Assembly: GCF_002954665.1 (NCBI RefSeq)
Contig: NZ_MSCM01000002.1
Location: 964,767-1,028,766 of the forward strand
DNA length: 64,000 bases
Direction of reading: 5' to 3'
Origin: Polaribacter glomeratus
GTDB taxonomy: Bacteria > Bacteroidota > Bacteroidia > Flavobacteriales > Flavobacteriaceae
Positions 6,824-15,744 of the stretch are shown here, piece after piece. Every line of letters begins with the position of its first letter. Position 1 is the stretch's first letter. The translations under genes and the position numbers were made by a program. Below the pieces are notes generated by a model, which had not been told where the DNA came from, did no database searches, and worked only from the letters and a program-made list of their open reading frames with translations.

Positions 6824-8593
6824 ATGAACACTCCTTTAGAATTTTACACGCAGCAAAAAACTGAACTTGAGAATGAAGCTTCTTCTTTAAAAAAGAAATT
6901 AGTCAATTTTGGAATCTTAAGATTCACTGTTTTTTCTGCAACTTGCTTCTTAATCTATTTAAGTTTTAGTAATTTTATTCAGCTCTTTATAATTGCTGGT
7001 ATCGGATTTTCGGTTTTCACTTTTTTGATATTGAAATACATCAAATTAAAAAGAGAAAAAGAGATTATTGAGGCAAAAATAAATATTAATATAACTGAAA
7101 TTAAAGTTTTAAACAGCGTTTTTCATCAGTTAAAAACAGGAGAAGAATTTGTAAGTTCGGCACATTTTTATAGTAACGATATCGATTTGTTTGGTAAAGG
7201 TTCTTTCTTTCAGTTTATGAATAGAACTGCTACAATTGAGGGTAAAGAAGCTTTAGCAACTATTTTAACGGAGAATAAAACAACATTCATTTTAGAAAAA
7301 CAAATTGCGATAAAAGAGCTTGCAGATAAGGTAAATTGGAGGCAGCATTTTTCTGCTTTGGCAAGTTTGGTTGTTGTTAAAAACACCTCAAAATCTATTG
7401 TAAACTGGATTGCAAATTACACTTCGATTCTATCGAAACATGCATCAAAAATTCAAGTTAGCTTTTCAATAATTTCCTTGTTTTTAGTTGGTCTTATTTC
7501 TTTCGGATTTATTTCTTTTGTTTTTTTAGTTATTTGGTTTTTTATCGGATTATTTATAGCAAGCAGATTCATAAAAAAAACACAACAAATTTACATAGAG
7601 ACAGATAAGATTAGTGATACTTTTAGGCAATACCACGAATTGTTAACGGAGATTGAAAATCAAGAATTTACATCAGAAATATTAAAAGAAAAAAGAGAAA
7701 TTATTAAAACGGAAGAGAAAAAAGCATCGACAGTTTTTAAAGAATTCTCTAAAATTTTGGACATTTTTGATCAAAGAAATAATGATGTTATTGCATTACT
7801 TGGCAACGGTTTATTTTTATTTGAAGTTTACAATGCTTGCAAAGTAGAAAAATGGATTTTAAACTATAAACACACGGTGCAGAAATGGTTTGAAGTTGTT
7901 GCTTTTTTCGATGCGCACAATTCGCTTGCTAATTTTAATTTTAATCACCCAAATTTTGTGTTTCCAGAAATTTCTGATGATCAAGGAGTTATAAAAGCTA
8001 CTAATTTAGGCCATCCGTTATTAGCAGTTAGTAAAAGAATTGATAATAATTTTACTATTGATAACGAACAATTTTTTATTGTTACAGGTGCAAATATGGC
8101 AGGGAAAAGCACTTTTTTAAGAACAATTTCATTGTCTATTGTAATGGCAAACTGCGGATTACCTGTTTGTGCAGAAAGTTTTAAATACTCGCCAATAATG
8201 CTTATTACAAGTATGAGAACCTCGGATTCTCTAACGGAGGATGAATCTTATTTTTATTCAGAATTAAAACGTTTAAAGTATATTGTTGATCAAATTGAAA
8301 CGGAAGATTATTTTATCATTTTAGATGAAATTTTAAAAGGAACAAATAGTAAAGACAAAGCAATTGGTTCTAAAAAGTTTGTAGAAAAATTAACAAAATC
8401 GAAATCCACAGGAATTATTGCAACGCATGATGTGAGTTTATGTGAGCTAGAGAACGAATTTTTAGACATTAAAAACTACTATTTTGATGCAGAAATTATA
8501 AATGATGAATTGTATTTTGATTATATCTTAAAAAATGGTGTTTGTAAAAACATGAATGCTTCTTTTTTATTAAAGAAAATGAAGATTGTTTAG
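6824..8593 (+). CDS. Membrane-anchored MutS-family ATPase
   Basis: 589 residues. The C-terminal third is a MutS domain V ATPase: Walker A GANMAGKST near residue 421, MRTSDSLTEDESYFYSELKR, Walker B FIILDEILKG near 495 and ATHD near 533. The N-terminal mismatch-recognition domains of MutS are missing. Instead there are two hydrophobic helices at about 30-72 and another hydrophobic pair near 207-250, so the protein should sit in the inner membrane with the ATPase in the cytoplasm. Mismatch repair is therefore unlikely; the function is unknown. It lies ten bases after moeB and may be cotranscribed. Similar proteins are known in Bacteroidota. Confidence 0.85.
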   Translation: MNTPLEFYTQQKTELENEASSLKKKLVNFGILRFTVFSATCFLIYLSFSNFIQLFIIAGIGFSVFTFLILKYIKLKREKEIIEAKININITEIKVLNSVFHQLKTGEEFVSSAHFYSNDIDLFGKGSFFQFMNRTATIEGKEALATILTENKTTFILEKQIAIKELADKVNWRQHFSALASLVVVKNTSKSIVNWIANYTSILSKHASKIQVSFSIISLFLVGLISFGFISFVFLVIWFFIGLFIASRFIKKTQQIYIETDKISDTFRQYHELLTEIENQEFTSEILKEKREIIKTEEKKASTVFKEFSKILDIFDQRNNDVIALLGNGLFLFEVYNACKVEKWILNYKHTVQKWFEVVAFFDAHNSLANFNFNHPNFVFPEISDDQGVIKATNLGHPLLAVSKRIDNNFTIDNEQFFIVTGANMAGKSTFLRTISLSIVMANCGLPVCAESFKYSPIMLITSMRTSDSLTEDESYFYSELKRLKYIVDQIETEDYFIILDEILKGTNSKDKAIGSKKFVEKLTKSKSTGIIATHDVSLCELENEFLDIKNYYFDAEIINDELYFDYILKNGVCKNMNASFLLKKMKIV

Positions 8594-8787
8594 TTCTTTT
8601 AAGAAAGAGAAAAGAGAATCTAGAAACAATACTAAAAGGAACCAAGATTACAAACCTATGTTTGCTATGCGCCTATGTGTTTTTTTTAACTCCATAGAAA
8701 ATAGATTTCTTAGAAATTTATGGATAAGTTAAATTGTACCAAGTTAAAGAACATGCATTTTCATGAAGAGTGTTTTTTCTTCAGAAA

Positions 8788-9345
8788 TTAAAGAGGCTTT
8801 TTCCACTCCAAAGTTTCAATCAAACGTAAAATATCTTCTTTTATATAAGAAACTGCTGGTAAAATAGAATCGTAGTTGGGTTTTACGTAAAAATATAAAG
8901 AACCTTTTATAAAGTTATTTGTGCTATCTGTAACATGAAATTGTATGTGAGAAGCTGCATTACCAGTAATTTCATATAAACTCCCGAAAATTCGTCTTTT
9001 AGGGTTTACAAAGTCTTTTGGTATAATTTGCTCTGCTTTTACAGCGTGTTTAAAAACAAGCTTTTCTGCTTCTGTTAAAAGCTCAGTTAAATTATTTTCT
9101 ACAGGTCTGTAGGTAATGTCGATCGATGCTTTTAGGTTTGGATATTCAATTTTTAACCAATTATTTTTATCATCAATAATTGTGGTGTTTTTTAGAACAT
9201 CAAAAGTATAAGGTCTTTTTAATGCTAGCTTAGTATATTCTTTTTTAGGATATTCTAAACTTAAATATGCCTTTGGTTTTGGTAAAACAGCCGTATTACA
9301 AGCAATAAAAATAAGTGAAATTAAGAATAGAAAAAAGTTACGCAT
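8788..9345 (-). CDS. gldD: Gliding motility lipoprotein GldD
   Basis: 185 residues with a lipoprotein signal (FLISLIFIAC, Cys16), so it is probably anchored in the envelope. AYLSLEYPKKEY after the lipobox and the position directly after gldE identify GldD. It is required for gliding in Flavobacterium johnsoniae and is linked to the gliding/type IX secretion machinery. The start overlaps the end of gldE by eight bases. The order mutY-ssb-gldE-gldD is the one found in Flavobacterium. Confidence 0.92.
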   Translation of the reverse strand: MRNFFLFLISLIFIACNTAVLPKPKAYLSLEYPKKEYTKLALKRPYTFDVLKNTTIIDDKNNWLKIEYPNLKASIDITYRPVENNLTELLTEAEKLVFKHAVKAEQIIPKDFVNPKRRIFGSLYEITGNAASHIQFHVTDSTNNFIKGSLYFYVKPNYDSILPAVSYIKEDILRLIETLEWKKPL

Positions 9346-10666
9346 TTCTGGTTGCTTTTACTTGTTTAATGCGTTTTTTATCTAACGCTTCAATAGTAAA
9401 CGTATAATTCTTGAAGAATATTTTTTCTCCTTTTTTAGGGAATTTACCAGAAACCTCTAATATAAAGCCTGCAATCGTTTCACTTTCGCCTTTTTCTTGT
9501 TCAAAAATTTCTTCGTCCTCATCATCTAAAACTCTACAAAAGTCTTTAATGCTTGTTTTGCCTTCAAAAATGTAATTATTTTCGTCAATTCTAGAATACG
9601 CTAAATCTTCATCATCAAATTCATCGTTAATGTCTCCTACAATCTCTTCAATAACGTCTTCTAAGGTAACTAAGCCGCTTGTGCCTCCATATTCATCAAC
9701 AACAATTGCTAAATGGTTTTTACGCGCTCTAAAGTTATCTAGTAAGTCGTCTAATTTCTTGTTTTCTGGCACAAAAAAAGCTTCACGTACTAAACTTTGC
9801 CATTTAAAATCTTTTTTATTTAAGTGTGCCAACAAGTCTTTTGCAAACAAAACGCCTATAATATTATCTATATTATCTTTATAAACTGGGTTTCTAGAAT
9901 ACCCGTTTTCTAAAATTTTATTTAGAACATTTTCATACGTTTCTGTATCCGAAAGCGCAAAAAGATCTATTCTAGGCTTCATTATTTGAACCGTTTCTGT
10001 GTTCCCAAAATTCACAATTCCTTGTAAAATTTTTTGTTCATCTTTGGTAGTTGCTCCGTCTGATGTTAGCTCTAAAGCTTGCGATAAAGTTTCTACAGAA
10101 AAATTGGTATTTTTACTCCCTAATTTTTTTTCAATAAATTTTGTTAACGAAATTAAAGGCATGCTAAAAGGAGTTAGCAAAACATTTATCACCAATATAA
10201 ACTTCGCCATTTTTTTAGAAAACGGAAGCGCATTTCTAGAGGCATATACTTTTGGTAAAACCTCACCAAATAAGAGAATTAAGAAGGTAACTAAAATAAC
10301 TTCTATTAAAAAACGAACCGGAATTAAAAAATAATGTAGATTTAATTCGTAATTGAAATCACCAAAAACGGTGTCTGCAATTGAAGCAAATAACAAAACA
10401 ATTAAAATGTTTATAAAGTTATTTGTTATTAGAATTGCGGCTAATAATTTTCTAGGTCTTTCTAGTAATTTTACAATAATATTTTCTTCTTTTCCGTCAT
10501 TAGAAAGTTCGTTTAAATCTTTTTGAGAAAGTGAAAAAAAGGCAACTTCTGTTCCGGATATAACTGCGGAACTTGCTAATAAAACAATTAAAACAATAAA
10601 GTTAATTGCTGTTAAAAAATTAATTGAAGTAAATAATAAAAATAATGGTTCAGGATCTGGGTCCAA
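9338..10666 (-). CDS. gldE: Gliding motility-associated protein GldE (CorC/HlyC-type, CBS domains)
   Basis: 442 residues: an N-terminal DUF21 (CNNM) membrane domain with about four helices (15-185), a CBS pair (about 205-330, with IMKPRIDLFAL and GGTSGLVTLEDVIEEIVGDI), and a CorC_HlyC domain at the end. The family includes Mg2+/Co2+ efflux proteins; GldE has been linked to gliding because it can compensate for some gldB mutants and neighbours gldD. It belongs to the minus-strand operon mutY-ssb-gldE-gldD, 17 bases after ssb. Confidence 0.92.
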   Translation of the reverse strand: MDPDPEPLFLLFTSINFLTAINFIVLIVLLASSAVISGTEVAFFSLSQKDLNELSNDGKEENIIVKLLERPRKLLAAILITNNFINILIVLLFASIADTVFGDFNYELNLHYFLIPVRFLIEVILVTFLILLFGEVLPKVYASRNALPFSKKMAKFILVINVLLTPFSMPLISLTKFIEKKLGSKNTNFSVETLSQALELTSDGATTKDEQKILQGIVNFGNTETVQIMKPRIDLFALSDTETYENVLNKILENGYSRNPVYKDNIDNIIGVLFAKDLLAHLNKKDFKWQSLVREAFFVPENKKLDDLLDNFRARKNHLAIVVDEYGGTSGLVTLEDVIEEIVGDINDEFDDEDLAYSRIDENNYIFEGKTSIKDFCRVLDDEDEEIFEQEKGESETIAGFILEVSGKFPKKGEKIFFKNYTFTIEALDKKRIKQVKATRNA

Positions 10667-10683
10667 GTTTTAAAGTTTTAAAA

Positions 10684-11115
10684 TTAAAATGGTAAATCGT
10701 CTTTTTTATCTGGTGTAACAGCTTTTTTATCTGCTGTAGTTTGCTGTTTTTGTTGCGGAATATTTGTGGTTTCAAGACTCTTTTTAGTTGTTAAAAAAGT
10801 CATTTCATTTACATGAACTTCTGTTGAGTAGCGTTTAACACCATCTTGCTCCCACTGTTTATTTTTAAGTTTTCCTTCTAAATACACTTTATCGCCTCTA
10901 GATAAATATTTTTCGCAAATTTCTGCTAATTTATTTCGAACAACAATATTGTGCCAATCTGTATTTATAATTTTTTCTCCCGTTTGTTTGCTGGTGTAAC
11001 TTTCACTAGTGGCAATAGGAAATCTTCCAACAGAATTGCCTCCTTCAAAATAATGCATTTTTACATCATCACCTAAATTACCAATTAAAATTACCTTGTT
11101 TACGGTGCTTGCCAT
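10684..11115 (-). CDS. ssb: Single-stranded DNA-binding protein
   Basis: 143 residues. The OB-fold spans about 1-110 (VNKVILIGNLGDDVKMHYF, WHNIVVRNKLAEICEKYL, GDKVYLEGKL), followed by a disordered Gln/Lys-rich linker and the acidic tip DDLPF that recruits partner proteins. It binds single-stranded DNA as a tetramer in replication and repair. It lies between mutY and gldE on the minus strand. Confidence 0.96.
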   Translation of the reverse strand: MASTVNKVILIGNLGDDVKMHYFEGGNSVGRFPIATSESYTSKQTGEKIINTDWHNIVVRNKLAEICEKYLSRGDKVYLEGKLKNKQWEQDGVKRYSTEVHVNEMTFLTTKKSLETTNIPQQKQQTTADKKAVTPDKKDDLPF

Positions 11116-11160
11116 CGCTTTTTTATTTACAGTTCAAATGTACTAAAAATATCAATTACT

Positions 11161-12198
11161 TTAAGACTCAAATTCTTCAATAAAATTAGCAATTAAAACA
11201 GGAACCGGATATTTTTTAATGTCTATCCAGTTTATTTTTGCTTTGGATGAAGTTACCGTTTCTACAATCCAAAACTGTGTATATAAATGTTGATGCGATA
11301 ATTTATGAACAATTTCTTTTGTATTAAAAAGTGAGATAGTGGTTTCGTTACGAAATAAACTAACGAATTTTTCTGATGAAATAATTTCCTCTTTGTTGAT
11401 GTTCTTCTCGCTCTCAATCAATGGAAATTGATACAAACCTTGCCAAATTCCTTTTCCTTTTCTTTCTGATAAAATTGTTTTATTATCATCCGTTTTTATT
11501 ACAAGAAAATTAAAATATCTATTTCTAACCTTAACTTTTTTGTCTTTTACAGGCAACTCTTTGGTTAATTTTTTTTCTAAAGCCACGCAACTATCTGCAA
11601 ACGGACATGTTTCACAAAGCGGATTTTGAGGCTTGCAATGAAGCGCACCAAAATCCATTAATGCTTGATTGTGAGTTCCTGGTTTTGATTCGTCAAGCAA
11701 GGTTTGTGCTAAAATTTTAAATTCTTTAATTCCTGCGGATGAATTTATAGCGGTTTTAATACCAAAATATCTTGATAAAACGCGGTAAACGTTGCCATCT
11801 ACAACAGCCGTTGGCTCATCAAAACAAATAGACGCAATTGCAGAAGCGGTGTAATCTCCAATTCCTTTTAGCTTAATTATTTCTTTATAAGTTGATGGAA
11901 ATTGGCCATTTAGCTCATTTGCAATTTGTTTTGCTGTAAAATGTAGGTTTCTTGCCCGAGAATAATATCCTAGACCTTGCCACATTTTTAAAACGGTGCT
12001 TTCATCCGCCTTGGCGAGGTCAAAAACAGTTGGAAAACTAGCTGTAAATTTTAAATAATAAGAGATTCCTTGAGCAACTCTTGTTTGTTGCAGCATAATT
12101 TCGCTTAGCCAAATAAAATAAGGATTCTTAGATTTACGCCAAGGCAATTCCCTGTTGTTTTGTAACTGCCAGTAAACTAAAGTGTTAGAAAATTTCAT
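11161..12198 (-). CDS. mutY: A/G-specific adenine DNA glycosylase MutY
   Basis: 345 residues from ATG 12198 (MKFSNTLVYWQLQNN); an earlier in-frame ATG at 12219 adds seven hydrophobic residues unlike the family. It removes adenine paired with 8-oxoguanine. Visible features are the catalytic Glu in SEIMLQQTRV, the helix-hairpin-helix LKGIGDYTASAIA, the catalytic Asp in VVDGNVYRVLSRY, and the [4Fe-4S] site CKPQNPLCETCPFADSC. The C-terminal NUDIX-like 8-oxoG recognition domain is present. It is the first gene of the mutY-ssb-gldE-gldD operon and is divergent from the HU gene. Confidence 0.95.
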   Translation of the reverse strand: MKFSNTLVYWQLQNNRELPWRKSKNPYFIWLSEIMLQQTRVAQGISYYLKFTASFPTVFDLAKADESTVLKMWQGLGYYSRARNLHFTAKQIANELNGQFPSTYKEIIKLKGIGDYTASAIASICFDEPTAVVDGNVYRVLSRYFGIKTAINSSAGIKEFKILAQTLLDESKPGTHNQALMDFGALHCKPQNPLCETCPFADSCVALEKKLTKELPVKDKKVKVRNRYFNFLVIKTDDNKTILSERKGKGIWQGLYQFPLIESEKNINKEEIISSEKFVSLFRNETTISLFNTKEIVHKLSHQHLYTQFWIVETVTSSKAKINWIDIKKYPVPVLIANFIEEFES

Positions 12199-12260
12199 GA
12201 ATAAAAAATAGAATTGCAATATTACATTTTAAAATTAAGATAAAATTAAGTGTATATCTT

Positions 12261-12289
12261 TTTGGAATTGATTAATTATCATATATTTG
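12261..12289 (+). promoter_or_regulatory. Promoter of the HU gene
   Basis: TTTG at 12261-12264, a 17-base spacer and TATATTTG at 12282-12289 match the Bacteroidota consensus TTTG / TAnnTTTG. Transcription would start near 12295, about 45 bases before the HU ATG. Confidence 0.75.
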
Positions 12290-12339
12290 CATCCGCATTT
12301 TTGAAAGTAATTTAACAAAAAAATAGTAAAAATAGAATC

Positions 12340-12630
12340 ATGACGAAAGCAGATATCGTATCAAAAATTTCAGACAAATCTGGTATAGAAAAGACAGATG
12401 TTTTAGCAACTGTTGAGGCATTTATGACTGAGGTAAAGGGTGCATTAGAAAATGGTGACAACGTTTATTTAAGAGGTTTTGGTAGTTTTATAATCAAAAC
12501 AAGAGCAGAAAAGACTGGTAGAAATATTTCAAAGAATACAACTATCAAAATTCCGGCTCACAATATTCCAGCTTTTAAACCAGCTAAGACTTTTACAGAA
12601 GGAGTAAAAAATAAAGTAGCGGTAAAGTAA
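12340..12630 (+). CDS. HU-family DNA-binding protein
   Basis: 96 residues, a typical HU size. MTKADIVSKISDKSGIEK begins the helical dimerisation half. GDNVYLRGFGSFIIKTRAEKTGRNISKN is the beta-arm entry, and IPAHNIPAFKPAKTF the end of the DNA-binding arm. It acts as a nucleoid protein that bends DNA. A strong consensus promoter precedes it, and the small basic protein gene follows after 47 bases, probably in the same transcript, which ends at the terminator at 12759-12784. Confidence 0.95.
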   Translation: MTKADIVSKISDKSGIEKTDVLATVEAFMTEVKGALENGDNVYLRGFGSFIIKTRAEKTGRNISKNTTIKIPAHNIPAFKPAKTFTEGVKNKVAVK

Positions 12631-12677
12631 CACAATATTAATCAAAACCTTAAGGGTTTAAAAAACATCTGAACATT

Positions 12678-12767
12678 ATGCCAAGTGGTAAAAAAAGAAA
12701 GAGAGCAAAAATCTCTACACACAAAAGAAAGAAAAGAGCTAGAGCAAACAGACACAAGAAAAAGTAA
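12678..12767 (+). CDS. Small basic AURKAIP1/COX24-type ribosomal protein
   Basis: A 29-residue frame starts MPSGKKRKRAKISTHKRKKR and ends RANRHKKK, so it is almost wholly Lys/Arg/His. This short sequence is highly conserved in Bacteroidota and annotated as an AURKAIP1/COX24-domain protein. The domain is that of mitochondrial ribosomal protein mS38, related to bacterial bS22, so a small-subunit ribosomal role is likely but inferred. The gene sits between HU and rng. Its last codons form the left stem of the transcription terminator. Confidence 0.85.
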   Translation: MPSGKKRKRAKISTHKRKKRARANRHKKK

Positions 12768-12784
12768 GCATTCGCTTACTTTTT
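12759..12784 (+). terminator. Intrinsic terminator after the HU / small ribosomal protein genes
   Basis: A perfect 11-bp stem, AAAAAGTAAGC / GCTTACTTTTT, with loop ATTC, ends in a T-run. The left strand includes the stop codon of the small basic protein. Confidence 0.8.
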
Positions 12785-12829
12785 CGTTTGTTGTTTAGCC
12801 AAAAAAAAACAAAAAAGTTCATTGACATC

Positions 12830-12899
12830 GAGGTTTAATTAACCTCACTGGTATTGCAAATACCTGACAATAGTAAACCATCTACACAATGAAGTGTAG
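12830..12899 (+). promoter_or_regulatory. Three-hairpin leader of the RNase G gene
   Basis: Three perfect 6-bp hairpins follow one another in the rng leader: GAGGTT/AACCTC (12830-12846), GGTATT/AATACC (12850-12864) and CTACAC/GTGTAG (12882-12899). The last ends 18 bases before the rng ATG. None is followed by a T-run. RNase E of E. coli regulates its own mRNA through leader hairpins, so autoregulation by RNase G is a reasonable guess here. Confidence 0.6.
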
Positions 12900-12917
12900 T
12901 GTTAAAACCATTTCAGA

Positions 12918-14459
12918 ATGAAAACAGAATTAATAATTCGTTCAAATTCATCTGATATTGATTTTGCCTTATTAAGAGATGGAAAACTTATTGAATTGAA
13001 TAATGAAACAACTGGAAACAAATTTTCTGTTGGCGATATTTTTTTAGCCAAAATAGGAAAAGTGTTAACAGGTTTAAACGCAGCCTTTGTAAATGTAGGA
13101 TACCCAAAAGATGGGTTTTTACATTATCACGATTTGGGCGCGCAAGTAAATTCATTAAATTCGTTCCTTAAGAAAGTAAGCACAGGTAAGTACAAAGAAT
13201 TCACTTTAAAGAATTTCCGAAAGGAAGAAGACATTAACAAAGACGGTAGTATTAACAATGCACTAAAAACAGGACAAAACCTATTAGTGCAAATTGTAAA
13301 AGAACCAATTTCTACAAAGGGCCCAAGATTAAGCTCTGAGCTTTCTATAGCTGGTAGATTTTTGGTTTTAGTTCCTTTTTCTAACAGAGTTTCTGTTTCA
13401 CAAAAAATAGAAGACCCAGAAGAAAAAGAACGTTTAAAAAGACTAGCAAAAAGCATAAAACCAAAAGGTTTTGGCGTTATTTTAAGAACTGTTGCCGAAG
13501 GTAAAAAGGTAGCAGAATTAGATAAAGATTTGCAAAACTCATTAGAACGTTGGAAAACGATGTGTAAAAGTATACCAAACACTAACACACCAACTAAGAT
13601 ATTAAGTGAGTTAAATAGAGCATCTTCTATTTTAAGAGATGTTATGAATGAAACTTTTACAAACATAGTAACTAATGACGAAACTTTGAAAGTAGAAATT
13701 AAAGAATACTTGCAAGAAATTTATCCTGAAAAGGAGAAAATTGTAAAGTTGCACAAGTCCGAAACTCCTATTTTTGAAAAATACGGAATAGAGAGACAAA
13801 TTAAAACTTCGTTTGGAAAAACAGTTTCTATGAGTAAAGGTGCGTATCTAGTTATAGAACACACAGAAGCTTTACACGTTATTGATGTAAATAGCGGAAA
13901 TCGTTCTAATAAAGCGGGCTCTCAAGAAGAGACTGCATTAGAAGTAAATTTAATTGCAGCAGCAGAAGTAGCACGTCAATTACAATTGCGTGATATGGGA
14001 GGGATTATTGTAGTTGATTTTATAGATATGCATAAAGTTGAAAACAGAAATAAACTGTTTCAATATTTAAAAGAACAAATGTCTTTTGATAGAACAAAAC
14101 ACAAAATATTACCTCCAAGTAAATTTGGATTGGTACAAATTACAAGACAAAGGGTTAGACCAGAGTTAAGTATAAAAACTACCGAAGCCGACCCAAATAT
14201 AAATGGACAAGTAGAAGCTCCAATAGTTTTATTAGACAAAATAGAATCGGATTTAGAGAAATTTATTTTAAATTCTAGTAATAAATCAACCAATAAAAAG
14301 ATACAATTACACATTCATCCTTTTATTGCATCTTATTTAACCAAAGGAGTAAACTCAATTCGTTTTAAATGGTATTTAAAACACAAAAAGTGGATTACAA
14401 TTGTACCTAGAGATGCTTACACATACTTACATTATAAATTTCAATCTTCTAAAGAATAA
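12918..14459 (+). CDS. rng: Ribonuclease G/E family endoribonuclease
   Basis: 513 residues, RNase G length without the long C-terminal scaffold of RNase E. An S1-type region (about 35-125: GDIFLAKIGKVLTGLNAAFVNVG and KDGFLHYHDL) is followed by the catalytic domain, with the metal-binding VIDVNSG near residue 325 and IIVVDFIDM near 363. It cleaves single-stranded RNA 5'-end-dependently in rRNA maturation and mRNA decay. The zinc-link cysteines of RNase E are not evident. A leader with three hairpins precedes it and a strong terminator follows. Confidence 0.94.
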   Translation: MKTELIIRSNSSDIDFALLRDGKLIELNNETTGNKFSVGDIFLAKIGKVLTGLNAAFVNVGYPKDGFLHYHDLGAQVNSLNSFLKKVSTGKYKEFTLKNFRKEEDINKDGSINNALKTGQNLLVQIVKEPISTKGPRLSSELSIAGRFLVLVPFSNRVSVSQKIEDPEEKERLKRLAKSIKPKGFGVILRTVAEGKKVAELDKDLQNSLERWKTMCKSIPNTNTPTKILSELNRASSILRDVMNETFTNIVTNDETLKVEIKEYLQEIYPEKEKIVKLHKSETPIFEKYGIERQIKTSFGKTVSMSKGAYLVIEHTEALHVIDVNSGNRSNKAGSQEETALEVNLIAAAEVARQLQLRDMGGIIVVDFIDMHKVENRNKLFQYLKEQMSFDRTKHKILPPSKFGLVQITRQRVRPELSIKTTEADPNINGQVEAPIVLLDKIESDLEKFILNSSNKSTNKKIQLHIHPFIASYLTKGVNSIRFKWYLKHKKWITIVPRDAYTYLHYKFQSSKE

Positions 14460-14494
14460 TTTAGACCGTAACTAAGGCAATAATTTTTTATCAA

Positions 14495-14526
14495 AAAACC
14501 CCGTAACTTAAAAGTTGCGGGGTTTT
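14495..14526. terminator. Terminator shared by rng and the convergent nuclease gene
   Basis: The arms AAAACCCCGTAACTT and AAGTTGCGGGGTTTT pair over 15 bp with one G-U, around a two-base loop. It carries A/T runs on both sides, so it can work in both directions. It lies 36 bases after rng. Confidence 0.85.
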
Positions 14527-14619
14527 GTGCTTTATAAAGTTTTTTTGCTCGATTTTTTCACATTTAGAAAGTTAAATAAAACTTTAATTTTCTAAATTTT
14601 AGTCTAAACTTGTCTAAAA

Positions 14620-15675
14620 CTATTTCTTTACTTTAATCAAATACATATAAACAGGATAATGGTCAGAGTATCCGCCAGTGTAACCACCATTAGAAAAACT
14701 TCTAAATGGATATCCTTTGTATTGCCCTTTTCTAATTGTTAAAAAACGTTTGTTAAAAACCATGGCTTTAAACATTTTATAGGTCGAGAAATCTTTTTCG
14801 CCTTTGTCTAGCAAAGATTCAGAAATTAATATCTGATCAAACAAATTAATATTATCTCTGTAGCCTAAAGTATTAAAGCCTTTTCTAAACATTTCTTCAT
14901 ACGGATTGTAAATATCTAATTTACCAACGTCATTTTTTTCGCTTTTCGTTTTTAAAACTTCTTTAAAACTAGCATTTGTTGGGTCGTCATTAAAATCGCC
15001 CATAGTAAGAATCTTTGCATCAGAATCTTTTTCTCTAATTTGTGCAATAATTTTGGTATTTTGATATGCCGCTTTTTCACGTAAAGGCCTACTTTTTGCT
15101 TCACCACCACTTCTAGAAGGCCAATGATTTACAATTATGTGAATTAATTCATCATCTAAATAACCAGAAACTAGTAATTGATCTCTTGTAAAAACTTTAA
15201 AATTGTCTCTATAAATATTCGGATTAAAAACTTCGTGAAAAACAGGTTTAAAATATTTTTTTTGATATAATAAAGCTACGTCAATACCACGTTTGTCTGG
15301 AGAATCGTAATGAATAATTCCGTATTCTTTTTTTACTAAATGTTTAGATTTTACCAAATCTTCTAAAACACCAAGGTTTTCTACTTCGGAAACTCCAATT
15401 ATTGCCGGACTTGTATTTGCCATATCTGCACCAATTTGCGCAATTGTGTTACCAAGTTTGTCAATTTTATCCCAATAAACTTTAGATCTATTTGCTTTTA
15501 GTTCCATAATTGGGCTTGCTTCATCATTTATAGTAACATCATTTATGGTGTCAAATAAATTTTCTAAGTTATAAAAAGCAATAGTTCTAATATGGTATTT
15601 TTTCTCTTTACTTTGAGAAGAAACAGTCCAAATCATTAGTAATGAGAAGGTAATAAATGTAAATAATTTTTTCAT
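14620..15675 (-). CDS. Secreted endonuclease/exonuclease/phosphatase-family protein
   Basis: 351 residues from ATG 15675, which starts a clear signal peptide (MKKLFTFITFSLLMIWTVSSQ); the frame runs 14 codons further up without signal-like sequence. The EEP fold shows in AFYNLENLFDTIND, IGVSEVENLGVLEDL with the metal-binding Glu, NHWPSR, TMGDFNDDPTN and the final SDHYPVYMYL. Such enzymes cleave phosphodiester bonds; with a signal peptide it probably acts on extracellular or periplasmic nucleic acid. It is divergent from a TonB receptor and a DUF5689 lipoprotein, which fits a nucleic-acid or phosphate scavenging locus. Confidence 0.85.
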   Translation of the reverse strand: MKKLFTFITFSLLMIWTVSSQSKEKKYHIRTIAFYNLENLFDTINDVTINDEASPIMELKANRSKVYWDKIDKLGNTIAQIGADMANTSPAIIGVSEVENLGVLEDLVKSKHLVKKEYGIIHYDSPDKRGIDVALLYQKKYFKPVFHEVFNPNIYRDNFKVFTRDQLLVSGYLDDELIHIIVNHWPSRSGGEAKSRPLREKAAYQNTKIIAQIREKDSDAKILTMGDFNDDPTNASFKEVLKTKSEKNDVGKLDIYNPYEEMFRKGFNTLGYRDNINLFDQILISESLLDKGEKDFSTYKMFKAMVFNKRFLTIRKGQYKGYPFRSFSNGGYTGGYSDHYPVYMYLIKVKK

Positions 15676-15744
15676 AGCTTTTAATTTTTGATGCAAACTT
15701 GGGTGGTAAATCAACATTTAAACGTTAAAAATTTTATTTTTTAA

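Noticed and set aside
8594..8787. Possible RNA gene or element between the MutS-like gene and gldD
   Set aside because: Only a weak TCCATA/TATGGA pairing and decayed repeat-like words were seen; no tRNA or known RNA fold is supported.
12830..12899. Leader hairpins of rng as a tandem terminator
   Set aside because: No T-run follows any of the three stems, and a good terminator already lies upstream at 12759-12784.
13127..13666. A 179-codon reverse open frame inside rng
   Set aside because: It is fully overlapped by the conserved catalytic gene and has no recognisable domain.
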